DNA of 7,976 nt from Deltaproteobacteria bacterium. Its GTDB lineage: Bacteria; Desulfobacterota; GWC2-55-46. Below are positions 1-5,328 of the stretch, one piece after another. The first letter of the stretch is position 1, and the number at the start of each line of letters is the position of its first letter. Under the pieces are notes generated by a model. It was given only the letters and a program-made list of their open reading frames with translations. It did not search any database and was not told the DNA's origin. The stretch covers positions 1 to 7,976 of the forward strand of contig JACRNN010000095.1 of the NCBI GenBank assembly GCA_016234955.1, written 5' to 3'. Position numbers and translations under genes: made by a program.

Positions 1-54
1 GGGATAATCTCATACCTCGTGCAAAAAAACGTCCTGCGCTTCATATACAGATAA
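1..54 (+). CDS. C-terminal tail of a truncated upstream gene (tentative)
   Basis: Frame 1 is open from the window edge to a TAA at 52-54 and reads GIISYLVQKNVLRFIYR, a hydrophobic then basic tail that could end a membrane protein. The stop lies 10 bp before the ATG of the next gene, and AAGGG at 53-57 overlaps the stop, as expected for coupled genes in an operon. Seventeen residues are too few to assign a family. Frame 3 is also open here, so the call rests on the spacing and the tail-like composition. Confidence 0.4.
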   Translation, partial: GIISYLVQKNVLRFIYR

Positions 55-64
55 GGGTTCTCGA

Positions 65-436
65 ATGTCGGAGTTCTTCAGCTTATTCACCAGCATACAG
101 ACCGTGATAGCGAGCATCGGGCTTATCCTCGCCACATCGAGTTTCATAAGCGGGCTTCAGCTCGTGAAGAGCGCCTCCTTCATCGAGGGCAGGATCCACA
201 GGATAAACGGCTTCTCCTCAATCACCCTCTACACGGTGTTGGCGGTGCTCGCCTTTGCAACGGAAGGGCTCCGCATCTGGAGCGACCTGGCATGGATAAC
301 CGGATTCCTCGTGATACTCTTGAAGATATCCATCGTCAGGAAGCGGAGTCGCCGCTCGTTCAAGTACGTAAGCTGGATAGGCGGCACCCTGCTGCTTATG
401 TGGCTCTTCCTTGTATACATCCACATACCGGTCTGA
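65..436 (+). CDS. Small four-helix membrane protein, function unknown
   Basis: A 123-residue hydrophobic protein. Four probable transmembrane segments lie at about residues 10-33, 51-68, 72-90 and 104-121. A basic stretch (RKRSRR, about 92-97) between segments 3 and 4 suggests that this loop faces the cytoplasm. No signal peptide distinct from helix 1, no Cys pair and no catalytic motif is visible. HRING at about 45-49 just before helix 2 recalls heme-binding or quinone-linked small membrane proteins, but one His does not support a heme call. The ATG at 65 follows a weak AAGGG at 53-57. It probably follows a co-transcribed gene ending at 54. It reads opposite to the rest of the window and is probably unrelated to nitrate respiration. 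I do not recognise the family. Confidence 0.72.
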   Translation: MSEFFSLFTSIQTVIASIGLILATSSFISGLQLVKSASFIEGRIHRINGFSSITLYTVLAVLAFATEGLRIWSDLAWITGFLVILLKISIVRKRSRRSFKYVSWIGGTLLLMWLFLVYIHIPV

Positions 437-457
437 CTGAGGCCCCTTGTTGATATA

Positions 458-480
458 CCCCGCGGCTTTTCTATCGGGGT
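458..480. repeat. Hairpin repeat, copy 1
   Basis: A 23-bp motif beginning CCCCGCG and ending TCGGGGT recurs at 799-821 in the same orientation with 21 of 23 bases matching. It contains inverted arms (455-462 pairing with 475-482, loop of 12 nt). It starts 22 bp after the stop of the small membrane protein gene. It has no T-run behind it, so it is a poor intrinsic terminator on its own and is better read as part of a dispersed repeat. Confidence 0.5.
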
Positions 481-515
481 ATCCGATGGAAGATACCCTC
501 TCAGCCAATCCGCAT

Positions 516-550
516 AAAAAAACGCCGTGAGGCAGTTGCCTCACGGCGTT
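516..550 (-). terminator. Leftward intrinsic terminator
   Basis: A perfect 14-bp GC-rich inverted repeat (521-534 with 537-550) makes a very stable hairpin. Read leftward it is followed by seven T (A-run at 516-522), the standard Rho-independent layout. Read rightward the stem is followed by GAAGCTCC with no T-run. The nearest leftward gene is the hemerythrin-like gene ending at 855, about 300 bp upstream, with repeats in between. It may originally have been bidirectional, serving the rightward gene at 65-436 as well. Confidence 0.75.
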
Positions 551-659
551 GAAGCTCCTCGCGGTCAAGCCGCAAGGTATCTTCGATATACATCTATTTC
601 TATTCGCTCGCTTGACCCCGCTATCCAAGCCGCAGGCCTTGCGCTCGCCATGCATGTTC
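549..659 (+). repeat. REP-like dispersed repeat, long copy
   Basis: A unit of about 111 bp beginning TTGAAGCTCC and ending near GCATGTTC. It matches 5069-5186 in the same orientation, with an exact 31-bp identity (591-621 versus 5118-5148) and interspersed matches elsewhere. A shorter relative of its 3' half lies at 722-777. The unit includes CGCTCGC motifs and a CGCGG..CCGC dyad. Its translation gives a KRANRNR-type peptide at both loci, which is a shadow of the repeat and not evidence of a gene. It begins exactly at the right foot of the terminator hairpin. Confidence 0.7.
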
Positions 660-665
660 GTTGTT

Positions 666-697
666 AAAATTCCCCGCAGCAAGCTGCGGAGAATTTT
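666..697. repeat. Near-perfect 32-bp palindrome, REP-like
   Basis: Arms 666-680 and 683-697 pair with one mismatch around an AA centre, with the core CCCCGCAGC / GCTGCGG. The same plan (ATTCCCCGC...GGGAAT followed closely by TAAGGAA) recurs at 2452-2490. A TAAGGAA heptamer follows at 702-708. There is no T-run on either side beyond the TTTT in the arm itself, so I read it as a repeat unit and not a terminator. Confidence 0.6.
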
Positions 698-721
698 CAA
701 GTAAGGAATTTATCGTTTGTA

Positions 722-777
722 ATTCGCTCGCTCCTCCCCTAAGCCAAGCTGCGGGGAATCCGCTCGCTATGCTTGTT
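722..777 (+). repeat. REP-like dispersed repeat, short copy
   Basis: Starts ATTCGCTCGCT and ends CGCTCGCTATGCTTGTT, matching the 3' halves of the copies at 602-659 and 5129-5186 at both ends but diverged in the middle. With the flanking repeats it fills most of the gene-free stretch 437-854; no coding sequence is credible there. Confidence 0.55.
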
Positions 778-798
778 GAAAACGGACGGCCCGCTCAA

Positions 799-821
799 CC
801 CCGCGACTTTTCTTTCGGGGT
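799..821. repeat. Hairpin repeat, copy 2
   Basis: Second copy of the 23-bp CCCCGCG...TCGGGGT motif (21 of 23 bases as at 458-480), with an A-to-T and a G-to-A difference. It lies 33 bp beyond the stop of the leftward hemerythrin-like gene. The hairpin could slow or end that transcript, but no T-run follows it in the leftward direction. Confidence 0.5.
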
Positions 822-854
822 GGACGCTACCTATATATTTTGAAGCGGAAAGGA

Positions 855-1679
855 TTACCCATGTCCGCAACAGGTATCCAGGCCGTTCTGTCTGCCGGCA
901 TTCAGCCCCTCGTCGATATACGCCCTCTTGTTCCTCTCGGCCTGCTTCTCTTTGGCAAGCTTTTTGCGGTCTCCGGGCTCTATCGGGACGAACTCGGCCT
1001 CGACCTTTTTCATCCCTTCGATGATTCTTGCCGACAACTCGTCATCGAGGCTCTTCTCTAAAAGCGTGAAGAACTCGTAATCCTCCTTGCGGATATGGCT
1101 CTTGAGGCCCACCATCGTCGAAACTATTATGCTGTCGAGGATAGTGCCGTCCTCGAGGGACTCGCGGAAGGCATGGAGGAGCGAGAGCACCTCGCTGTGG
1201 TCTTCGTGCATGATAGCCACAAGGCCGTCCCCTATCGGGATGAGGTCCTTCATTATCGGGAAGAGCACCTCCTCCTCTTTCTTGGCCGAGTGCAGCAGGA
1301 GATGGTTCTTGAGGTCGCACGTCGACTGCCAGAGCCCGTCCACGTCCCGCTTGGTGAGGTGCCATTCGACGATCGCTAACTTTTTGAGTATCTCCTGATG
1401 GTCGTCCTTGAGCAGGCTTATGGGGTTCTCGACGGCGGGGCCCTTTGCGGCCTTTTCCGCTCCGGTGGAGTCGAGCTTATCGATCTTGACCACCTTGTAC
1501 GTCTGGGTGAAGCCGAGGCGGCATGCGTCGCGGGGGCTCTTGAAGAACTCCCGGCCCTCAAAGCCCGAAGCGAGGTCGTTGAAGAGCTCCTCGCTCATCT
1601 TTATAAAGCCTTCCTTGCAGTTGACGCAGCACGCCTCACGCTGGCAACGGTACTTCACCTCTATCATCTGGCCCGACAT
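855..1679 (-). CDS. Hemerythrin-like (HHE) protein with Cys-rich termini
   Basis: A 274-residue soluble protein. Residues about 85-212 form a hemerythrin-like four-helix bundle, with candidate di-iron ligands H94, H126/H130 with the acidic run before VLFP (135-137), H158 and H161 (HEDH), and H195 with E199/D200 (HIRKED). Hemerythrin-family proteins bind O2 or respond to NO, peroxide or iron; which applies here cannot be read from sequence. The N-terminal 50 residues carry four Cys in CQREACCVNC (12-21) plus C53, possibly a metal-binding knuckle. The protein ends in a basic tail (about 235-262) and CCGHG. The start ATG has GGAGG at a 5-nt spacing. It lies 21 bp after the DUF2299-like gene on the same strand, so the two are probably co-transcribed. 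The domain call is firm, the role is not. Confidence 0.85.
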   Translation of the reverse strand: MSGQMIEVKYRCQREACCVNCKEGFIKMSEELFNDLASGFEGREFFKSPRDACRLGFTQTYKVVKIDKLDSTGAEKAAKGPAVENPISLLKDDHQEILKKLAIVEWHLTKRDVDGLWQSTCDLKNHLLLHSAKKEEEVLFPIMKDLIPIGDGLVAIMHEDHSEVLSLLHAFRESLEDGTILDSIIVSTMVGLKSHIRKEDYEFFTLLEKSLDDELSARIIEGMKKVEAEFVPIEPGDRKKLAKEKQAERNKRAYIDEGLNAGRQNGLDTCCGHG

Positions 1680-1700
1680 ATTATCCTCCGCACTGAAAGG

Positions 1701-2213
1701 TCATGCGTTGCCTATGGTATCTCCGGCCTTCGTTGCAGGCAACACGGGGACGCCGAACTTTTCGTTGAACCTGGTGACTATATACAAGAGGGTCCTGTGG
1801 TTCAGAAGAAGCCCTTCGTACATCTTCGTCTTCGTGAGCCCGTCGAAATAGAACTCGTAGGAGAACTGCACCTGCTTGGCCACGCCGCTCTCGTCTATGT
1901 TCATATCGTAGCTGTTCTGCAGGAAGAGGAGGTCTTTCCTGATGTCGTTGTAGAACCTGTCCTTCTGGTCATCGGAGAGCTTCTTGATCTCCTCCATATG
2001 GTCGTTGGCTATGGCCACCCCGTTAAGGACGACGACGAGGCCGGGGTAATCCTTGGGCTGAAGCACCCTCTGTTTTTTCATGGAGCCGAGCGGGTAGTCG
2101 ATCTCGAAGTGGAAGCTCGAATTCTCGTCCTTTATCTCGCTCACCGAATGGTGGTTTTCCGTAAGCCACTGTTTGATGGATGCCTTTGCCTGTTCTACCG
2201 TGGTGATATCCAT
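1701..2213 (-). CDS. DUF2299-like protein, function unknown
   Basis: A 170-residue soluble protein with no signal peptide or membrane segment. The order of features resembles the DUF2299 family, small proteins with a secretion-chaperone-like alpha/beta fold: an N-terminal helix with a KQWL segment, a beta-rich part (SSFHFEIDYPLG; VLQPKDYPGLVVVLNGV), then a helix with KKLSDDQKDRFYNDIRKDLL, and a C-terminal YFDGLTKTKMYEGLL segment and helix. This is from memory of the family and needs a profile search. The reading frame can be extended to a GTG at 2246, but AAGGAGA at 2221-2227 sits 7 nt before the ATG at 2213, so I take the latter. It is first in a leftward pair with the hemerythrin-like gene, and a promoter candidate lies upstream. 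Confidence 0.8.
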   Translation of the reverse strand: MDITTVEQAKASIKQWLTENHHSVSEIKDENSSFHFEIDYPLGSMKKQRVLQPKDYPGLVVVLNGVAIANDHMEEIKKLSDDQKDRFYNDIRKDLLFLQNSYDMNIDESGVAKQVQFSYEFYFDGLTKTKMYEGLLLNHRTLLYIVTRFNEKFGVPVLPATKAGDTIGNA

Positions 2214-2220
2214 TCCGAAT

Positions 2221-2227
2221 TCTCCTT
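2221..2227 (-). promoter_or_regulatory. Ribosome binding site deciding the start at 2213
   Basis: Leftward AAGGAGA, 7 nt before the ATG at 2213. No comparable site precedes the in-frame GTG at 2246, so the shorter protein is favoured. Confidence 0.7.
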
Positions 2228-2264
2228 GAATAATATTGGTATTCACAATTTTTGTGTGTCTTTA

Positions 2265-2293
2265 ATCTTACTATATTTATATGCCTTTGTCCA
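2265..2293 (-). promoter_or_regulatory. Candidate sigma-70-type promoter
   Basis: Leftward TGGACA (2293-2288) and TAAGAT (2270-2265) are 17 bp apart, 5 of 6 and 4 of 6 matches to consensus, in an AT-rich stretch about 50 bp upstream of the DUF2299-like gene. Suggestive position, weak -10. Confidence 0.35.
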
Positions 2294-2400
2294 GCCTTAT
2301 TAGCCACGGGGATGATAAATTATGGCCACTTTTCATGAAGATAAATGATATTAATAAATGGCGGGGATTGTCGGGAAGGTATCTGCTTTTATATGGCTCG

Positions 2401-2483
2401 ATTTTGACCCGCCCTCAAAACCGCGGGGTTCTCACCGTCCACCGGGTTTAGATTCCCCGCAACCCGGCTTGCAGGGAATTTTC
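2401..2483. repeat. REP-like remnant next to MITE copy A
   Basis: Contains CCGCGGGG and a dyad (2452-2462 with 2469-2479, one mismatch, 6-nt loop) of the same ATTCCCCGC...GGGAAT design as 666-697. It directly abuts the MITE at 2484. The surrounding stretch 2214-2787 holds this repeat, the promoter region and the MITE, but no gene that I can support. Confidence 0.45.
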
Positions 2484-2652
2484 TAAGGAAGCTCTGATTA
2501 AGGAAGCTCTGATTAATTATGTTTTTCTGTCATTCTGAGGAAGCGTAGCGACCGAAGAATCTCGTAACTTATTGATTTTATAGACGTTGAGATTCTTCGC
2601 TTTGCTCAGAATGACATGCTATTGCGAATTAATCAAATCAGAGCTTCCTTAA
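2484..2652 (+). mobile_element. MITE-like palindromic element, copy A
   Basis: The termini are exact 16-bp inverted repeats (2498-2513 and 2637-2652; TTAAGGAAGCTCTGAT), and the left one is tandemly doubled (15-bp extra copy at 2484-2498). The interior is a long imperfect palindrome, with arms 2528-2539/2605-2616 (TGTCATTCTGAG) and 2554-2563/2589-2598 (GAAGAATCTC). There is no coding capacity. Both ends begin with TA, compatible with the TA target duplication of IS630/Tc1-mariner-type elements; that family link is inference. Bases 2509-2635 are identical to the reverse complement of 5202-5328. The CATTCTGAG...GAAGAATCTC motif is a common dispersed repeat in several environmental bacterial genomes. 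Confidence 0.85.
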
Positions 2653-2787
2653 CACCAAAAACGCGCAGGCCGACACCGTCAGGCACGCAGGCGCGCCACC
2701 GTGGATTCCCGATGATAGGGTAGACTGGCATACAGGGGGATTTTGCGGATTACCCCCATAAGACGCGTTATGTCATCAATTTACGTC

Positions 2788-3102
2788 CTATGTCCCCTGG
2801 GCGGCCGGCCCCTCGGTCTTAAGGGTCTGGCATACCTGTGAGCACCGTGTGCAGTAGAACGTATGGGTCAGGTCGTATTCCTTGTAAATCGGACAGGTCT
2901 CGCAGACGCATGATTTCTCCCACTGTATCTTCTTGCTCGTGCCGATGAGCGGGAAGCAGTACCCGACGGGGGCGTCTCCCGCGACGTAACTCGGACACTT
3001 CGCGCACTTGCAGCTCTTTACGACGTAGTCCTGCCTCTTTCGATATTCAGCCTCGTCCATCGTCTCTATGCCGAATCTGTCCATACCCTCGTGAATGGCC
3101 AT
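2788..3102 (-). CDS. Small Cys-rich protein, DUF2769-like
   Basis: A 104-residue protein with ten Cys (31, 33, 36, 49, 65, 67, 70, 84, 87, 91). Two similar modules, SCKCAKCPSY at 30-39 and SCVCETCPIY at 64-73, are each followed by a further Cys region (GYCF; FYCTRCSQVC). The CxCxxCP spacing and the DLTHTFYC ending resemble DUF2769, a family found mostly in anaerobes and thought to bind metal; no reaction is known. It is soluble, with no signal peptide. GGAGG lies 7 nt before the ATG at 3102. A TTGACA promoter candidate upstream and the terminator behind narK suggest it is transcribed on its own, leftward. The C-terminal TEGPAAQGT looks disordered. Confidence 0.82.
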   Translation of the reverse strand: MAIHEGMDRFGIETMDEAEYRKRQDYVVKSCKCAKCPSYVAGDAPVGYCFPLIGTSKKIQWEKSCVCETCPIYKEYDLTHTFYCTRCSQVCQTLKTEGPAAQGT

Positions 3103-3159
3103 ACCCCACCTCCGTTATTTGGTGCGCCGTTTATATGAATCAGTGTAGCGTGCAATAGA

Positions 3160-3187
3160 AGTCTACCAGAAATGTCAGGGCTGTCAA
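3160..3187 (-). promoter_or_regulatory. Candidate promoter of the Cys-rich gene
   Basis: Leftward TTGACA (3187-3182, perfect -35) and TAGACT (3165-3160, 4 of 6) are 16 bp apart, placing a start about 50 bp before the ATG at 3102. It lies after the narK terminator, which fits an independent transcript. Confidence 0.42.
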
Positions 3188-3244
3188 GAAGGGGGAGATT
3201 GGCTGTCTGCGGGGGGGGGACAGATTACGAACTTATGCCAGAAT

Positions 3245-3282
3245 AAGAGAGGGGGAAGCCGTTGACGGCTTCCCCCTCTCTT
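3245..3282 (-). terminator. Terminator behind narK
   Basis: A perfect 17-bp inverted repeat (3245-3261 with 3266-3282) around a TTGA loop, rich in G/C. It starts 47 bp beyond the narK stop. Read leftward the stem is followed by an interrupted T-rich stretch (TTATTCT). Read rightward it is followed by TTTTATCTT. It can therefore act in both directions; the only nearby gene is narK, ending leftward. Confidence 0.85.
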
Positions 3283-3329
3283 TTATCTTAAAGCAGGTCC
3301 GGCTCTTTACGCCGCCATACCCCGCAGTC

Positions 3330-4934
3330 TTACATCTCCCTGTTGCCCCATGTATCCTTTGCCGTATCCCACCAGGTGCCCCACTTGTTGCCCCAGTCTC
3401 CCCGCTCCGCGCCGGGACGGGTGTAGAACCACCACTGGATTATGGCCGCTATGATATAGAATATGGTCGCGCCCACAAAGAAAGCGACCGGGTTGCCGGT
3501 CTTCGCTATCGACATGCCGACAAATATCGCGAATATGAAAGGCCCGAACGCGGCCCATGCGCCTGTCCACCCGAGGGCCTGCGCGCCCTTCCTCGCCGAA
3601 TAGGCGAAGACTATAGGATAGAGTCTGAACGTGGCCGCATTGCCCACCCCTGTCCAGAAGAATATCCAGAGCATGCCGCCGACGAATAAGGGGAACTGGT
3701 CAACCGACGTGGGCGTAAGCGACCCGGTCGCTATAAGGAATACGCACCCCGCGATCTCCGCCAGAATCGCCACCTGCGTCAGGATGGCTCCGCCCCACTT
3801 GTCGGACGGCGCCCCGAACAGGAAGCGGACCCCCCCGCCGATCATAGGCCCGTAGAAGGCGAACTTGAGCGGGTCCGGAGCGCCCGGAAAGCCGCCGTAT
3901 ACGACCTTTATCAGGAGCGGGAACGCCGCGGCAAAACCCGCGAACGAACCGAATGTCGTGATGTATGTCCAGGTGCAGAACCATCCGTGCTTGTCCTTGA
4001 CAATCTTCAACTGCTCCGCTATGGATGCCTTGATCGGAACGCTCTTCAGGAATATGAAGCAGAGCACGGTCGTGCCGACCAGGATGGGCACATACCAGAG
4101 CAGAGCGTTCTGCACCCACATGTCCTTCTTGATAACCTTCTTTACGGCCACGTCCGTAACCGCGCCGGCGGCGTCCTTCTTGACCGTTACGGCGATGTTC
4201 TTTGTCGCGTCGGTCTCCTGCTTGACCACGTCCTTTATAACGTCGCCTTCTTTGACGACGACGATGGAGCTGGCCAGCTCAGGCTTGTTAATCGTCACGT
4301 TCTTAACGACGCCCGCCTCTTTTACGACGACCACTTCCTTGACCGGGTCAGCCTTCGTGAAGAGCTGAGGCCCGCCGGCAAGCGCCCCTAATGCCGCGAA
4401 GCCTATTATCCACGGCGTCACGAACTGCGTCAGGCCGACTCCGAAGTTGCCGATGCCGGCCTGAATGCCCATCGCAACTCCCTGAAGCCTCTTTGGGAAG
4501 AAGAGGCTTGATGACGGCATGTACGAGGAGAAGTCCCCTCCCCCGAAGCCGCTAAGGAAGGCAAAGACCATGAAGAACGTGAACGACGTATTAGGGTTCA
4601 TGACGGCCACCGCGATGCCTAAGCAGGGGATGACCTTTATGAGTGTAGCCACGGTTATCGTCGTCCTTGTCCCCAATATCGGTATGAGGACGCTGTGAAC
4701 CAGGCGGAACAACCCTGATGCGAGCCCGGGTATGGCCGCGAGCCAGAAGAGCTGATTGGTGTCGAACTTGAATCCGATGTTCGGAAGCCTCACCACGACG
4801 GCGCTCATCGTGAACCAAGTGGCGAATGAGAAGATGAGGGACCATGTCGTGAGAATGAGGGTGCGCCACGCCAGGCCGCTGTTTTCTTTCCAGAATTGTG
4901 GGTTTTCAGGCTCCCACTTTTTTAGCCACGCCAT
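3330..4934 (-). CDS. narK: NarK nitrate/nitrite transporter with loop insertion
   Basis: A 534-residue inner-membrane major facilitator protein of the NNP family, moving nitrate in and/or nitrite out. The N-terminus (WKKWEPENPQFW-type) matches E. coli NarK. R77 (GLFRLVHS) and R370 (GGGVRFLFG) align with E. coli R89 and R305, which bind the substrate. Both nitrate signatures are present: QAGIGNFGVGLTQF at about 158-171 and GVGNAATFRLYP at about 429-440. About 70 residues longer than E. coli NarK (463), mainly because of a Val/Lys-rich insertion at about 195-270 between helices 5 and 6. The start is the ATG at 4934 with AAGGAG 7 nt upstream; an in-frame TTG at 4952 lacks a site. It lies downstream of narHJI on the same strand but is separated by repeats. 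Whether it works as nitrate/proton symporter or nitrate/nitrite antiporter is not decidable from sequence. Confidence 0.95.
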   Translation of the reverse strand: MAWLKKWEPENPQFWKENSGLAWRTLILTTWSLIFSFATWFTMSAVVVRLPNIGFKFDTNQLFWLAAIPGLASGLFRLVHSVLIPILGTRTTITVATLIKVIPCLGIAVAVMNPNTSFTFFMVFAFLSGFGGGDFSSYMPSSSLFFPKRLQGVAMGIQAGIGNFGVGLTQFVTPWIIGFAALGALAGGPQLFTKADPVKEVVVVKEAGVVKNVTINKPELASSIVVVKEGDVIKDVVKQETDATKNIAVTVKKDAAGAVTDVAVKKVIKKDMWVQNALLWYVPILVGTTVLCFIFLKSVPIKASIAEQLKIVKDKHGWFCTWTYITTFGSFAGFAAAFPLLIKVVYGGFPGAPDPLKFAFYGPMIGGGVRFLFGAPSDKWGGAILTQVAILAEIAGCVFLIATGSLTPTSVDQFPLFVGGMLWIFFWTGVGNAATFRLYPIVFAYSARKGAQALGWTGAWAAFGPFIFAIFVGMSIAKTGNPVAFFVGATIFYIIAAIIQWWFYTRPGAERGDWGNKWGTWWDTAKDTWGNREM

Positions 4935-4941
4935 ATAAGGA

Positions 4942-4947
4942 CTCCTT
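4942..4947 (-). promoter_or_regulatory. Ribosome binding site of narK
   Basis: Leftward AAGGAG, 7 nt before the ATG at 4934. It lies inside the TTG-initiated extension and so argues against that longer form. Confidence 0.75.
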
Positions 4948-4998
4948 TTCAACTATATTTTCAAGACGGAAAAACCGCGTCCAGCAAAAAGCCCGTGT

Positions 4999-5028
4999 AG
5001 TATCGCTGTTTGGAGAGCCTCTTATCAA
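4999..5028 (-). promoter_or_regulatory. Weak candidate narK promoter
   Basis: Leftward TTGATA (5028-5023) and GATACT (5004-4999) are 18 bp apart, about 65 bp before narK. Just upstream lies a 7-bp dyad (5032-5038 with 5056-5062, ACGGCGG/CCGCCGT) that could be an operator or part of a repeat. I see no full FNR palindrome (TTGAT-N4-ATCAA) here; TTGAT alone is present in the -35 segment. Confidence 0.25.
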
Positions 5029-5068
5029 GATACGGCGGTTGCATGCCGACAATATCCGCCGTGTAGCA

Positions 5069-5186
5069 TTGAAGCTCCACGCGGCAAGCCGCGGGGAATC
5101 TTCGACATATAAGGAAGCATCTATTTCTATTCGCTCGCTTGACCCCGCAGCTTGGGCTTAGGAGAATGCGCTCGCTATGTATGTTC
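5069..5186 (+). repeat. REP-like dispersed repeat, long copy 2
   Basis: Matches 549-659 in the same orientation: the same TTGAAGCTCC start, an exact 31-bp block at 5118-5148, and the same CGCTCGCTATG..TGTTC end. It includes the CGCGGCAAGCCGCG dyad at 5080-5093. It sits in the narI-narK spacer and ends 3 bp before MITE copy B. Confidence 0.7.
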
Positions 5187-5189
5187 AAT

Positions 5190-5328
5190 CTAAGGAACCT
5201 CTGATTAATTCGCAATAGCATGTCATTCTGAGCAAAGCGAAGAATCTCAACGTCTATAAAATCAATAAGTTACGAGATTCTTCGGTCGCTACGCTTCCTC
5301 AGAATGACAGAAAAACATAATTAATCAG
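5190..5328 (-). mobile_element. MITE-like palindromic element, copy B
   Basis: Reverse-oriented copy of the element at 2484-2652, with a 127-bp perfectly identical core (5202-5328). The left terminus (from 5191, TAAGGAACCTCTGAT) has one change from the consensus; the right terminus stops after ATCAG, so the outer part of that inverted repeat is lost. It starts about 46 bp beyond the narI stop. Transcribed, its palindrome would fold into a long hairpin and could reduce read-through from narHJI into narK. Confidence 0.83.

Noticed and set aside
218..700. Leftward open frame (160 codons) overlapping the small membrane protein gene and repeats
   Set aside because: Its N-terminal half is translated repeat (the same KRANRNR peptide appears at 4961-5221) and the rest is antisense to the gene at 65-436.
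1398..2303. Long rightward open frame (301 codons) across the hemerythrin-like and DUF2299-like genes
   Set aside because: It is antisense to two genes with ribosome binding sites and recognisable domains, and its translation is low-complexity with no family features.
2484..2652. CRISPR-like or riboswitch reading of the palindromic region
   Set aside because: There are no regularly spaced repeats, and the structure is fully explained by terminal inverted repeats plus an internal palindrome duplicated at 5190-5328.
2733..2760. GGGGG...CCCCC dyad below the Cys-rich gene as a terminator
   Set aside because: Only a 5-bp stem with a long loop and no T-run in the leftward direction.
4935..5068. 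FNR or NarL operator upstream of narK
   Set aside because: Only an isolated TTGAT half-site is visible; no full FNR palindrome or convincing paired heptamers.
4961..5221. Leftward open frame (86 codons) in the narI-narK spacer
   Set aside because: It consists of REP-like and MITE sequence; the shared peptide with 218-700 reflects the DNA repeat.
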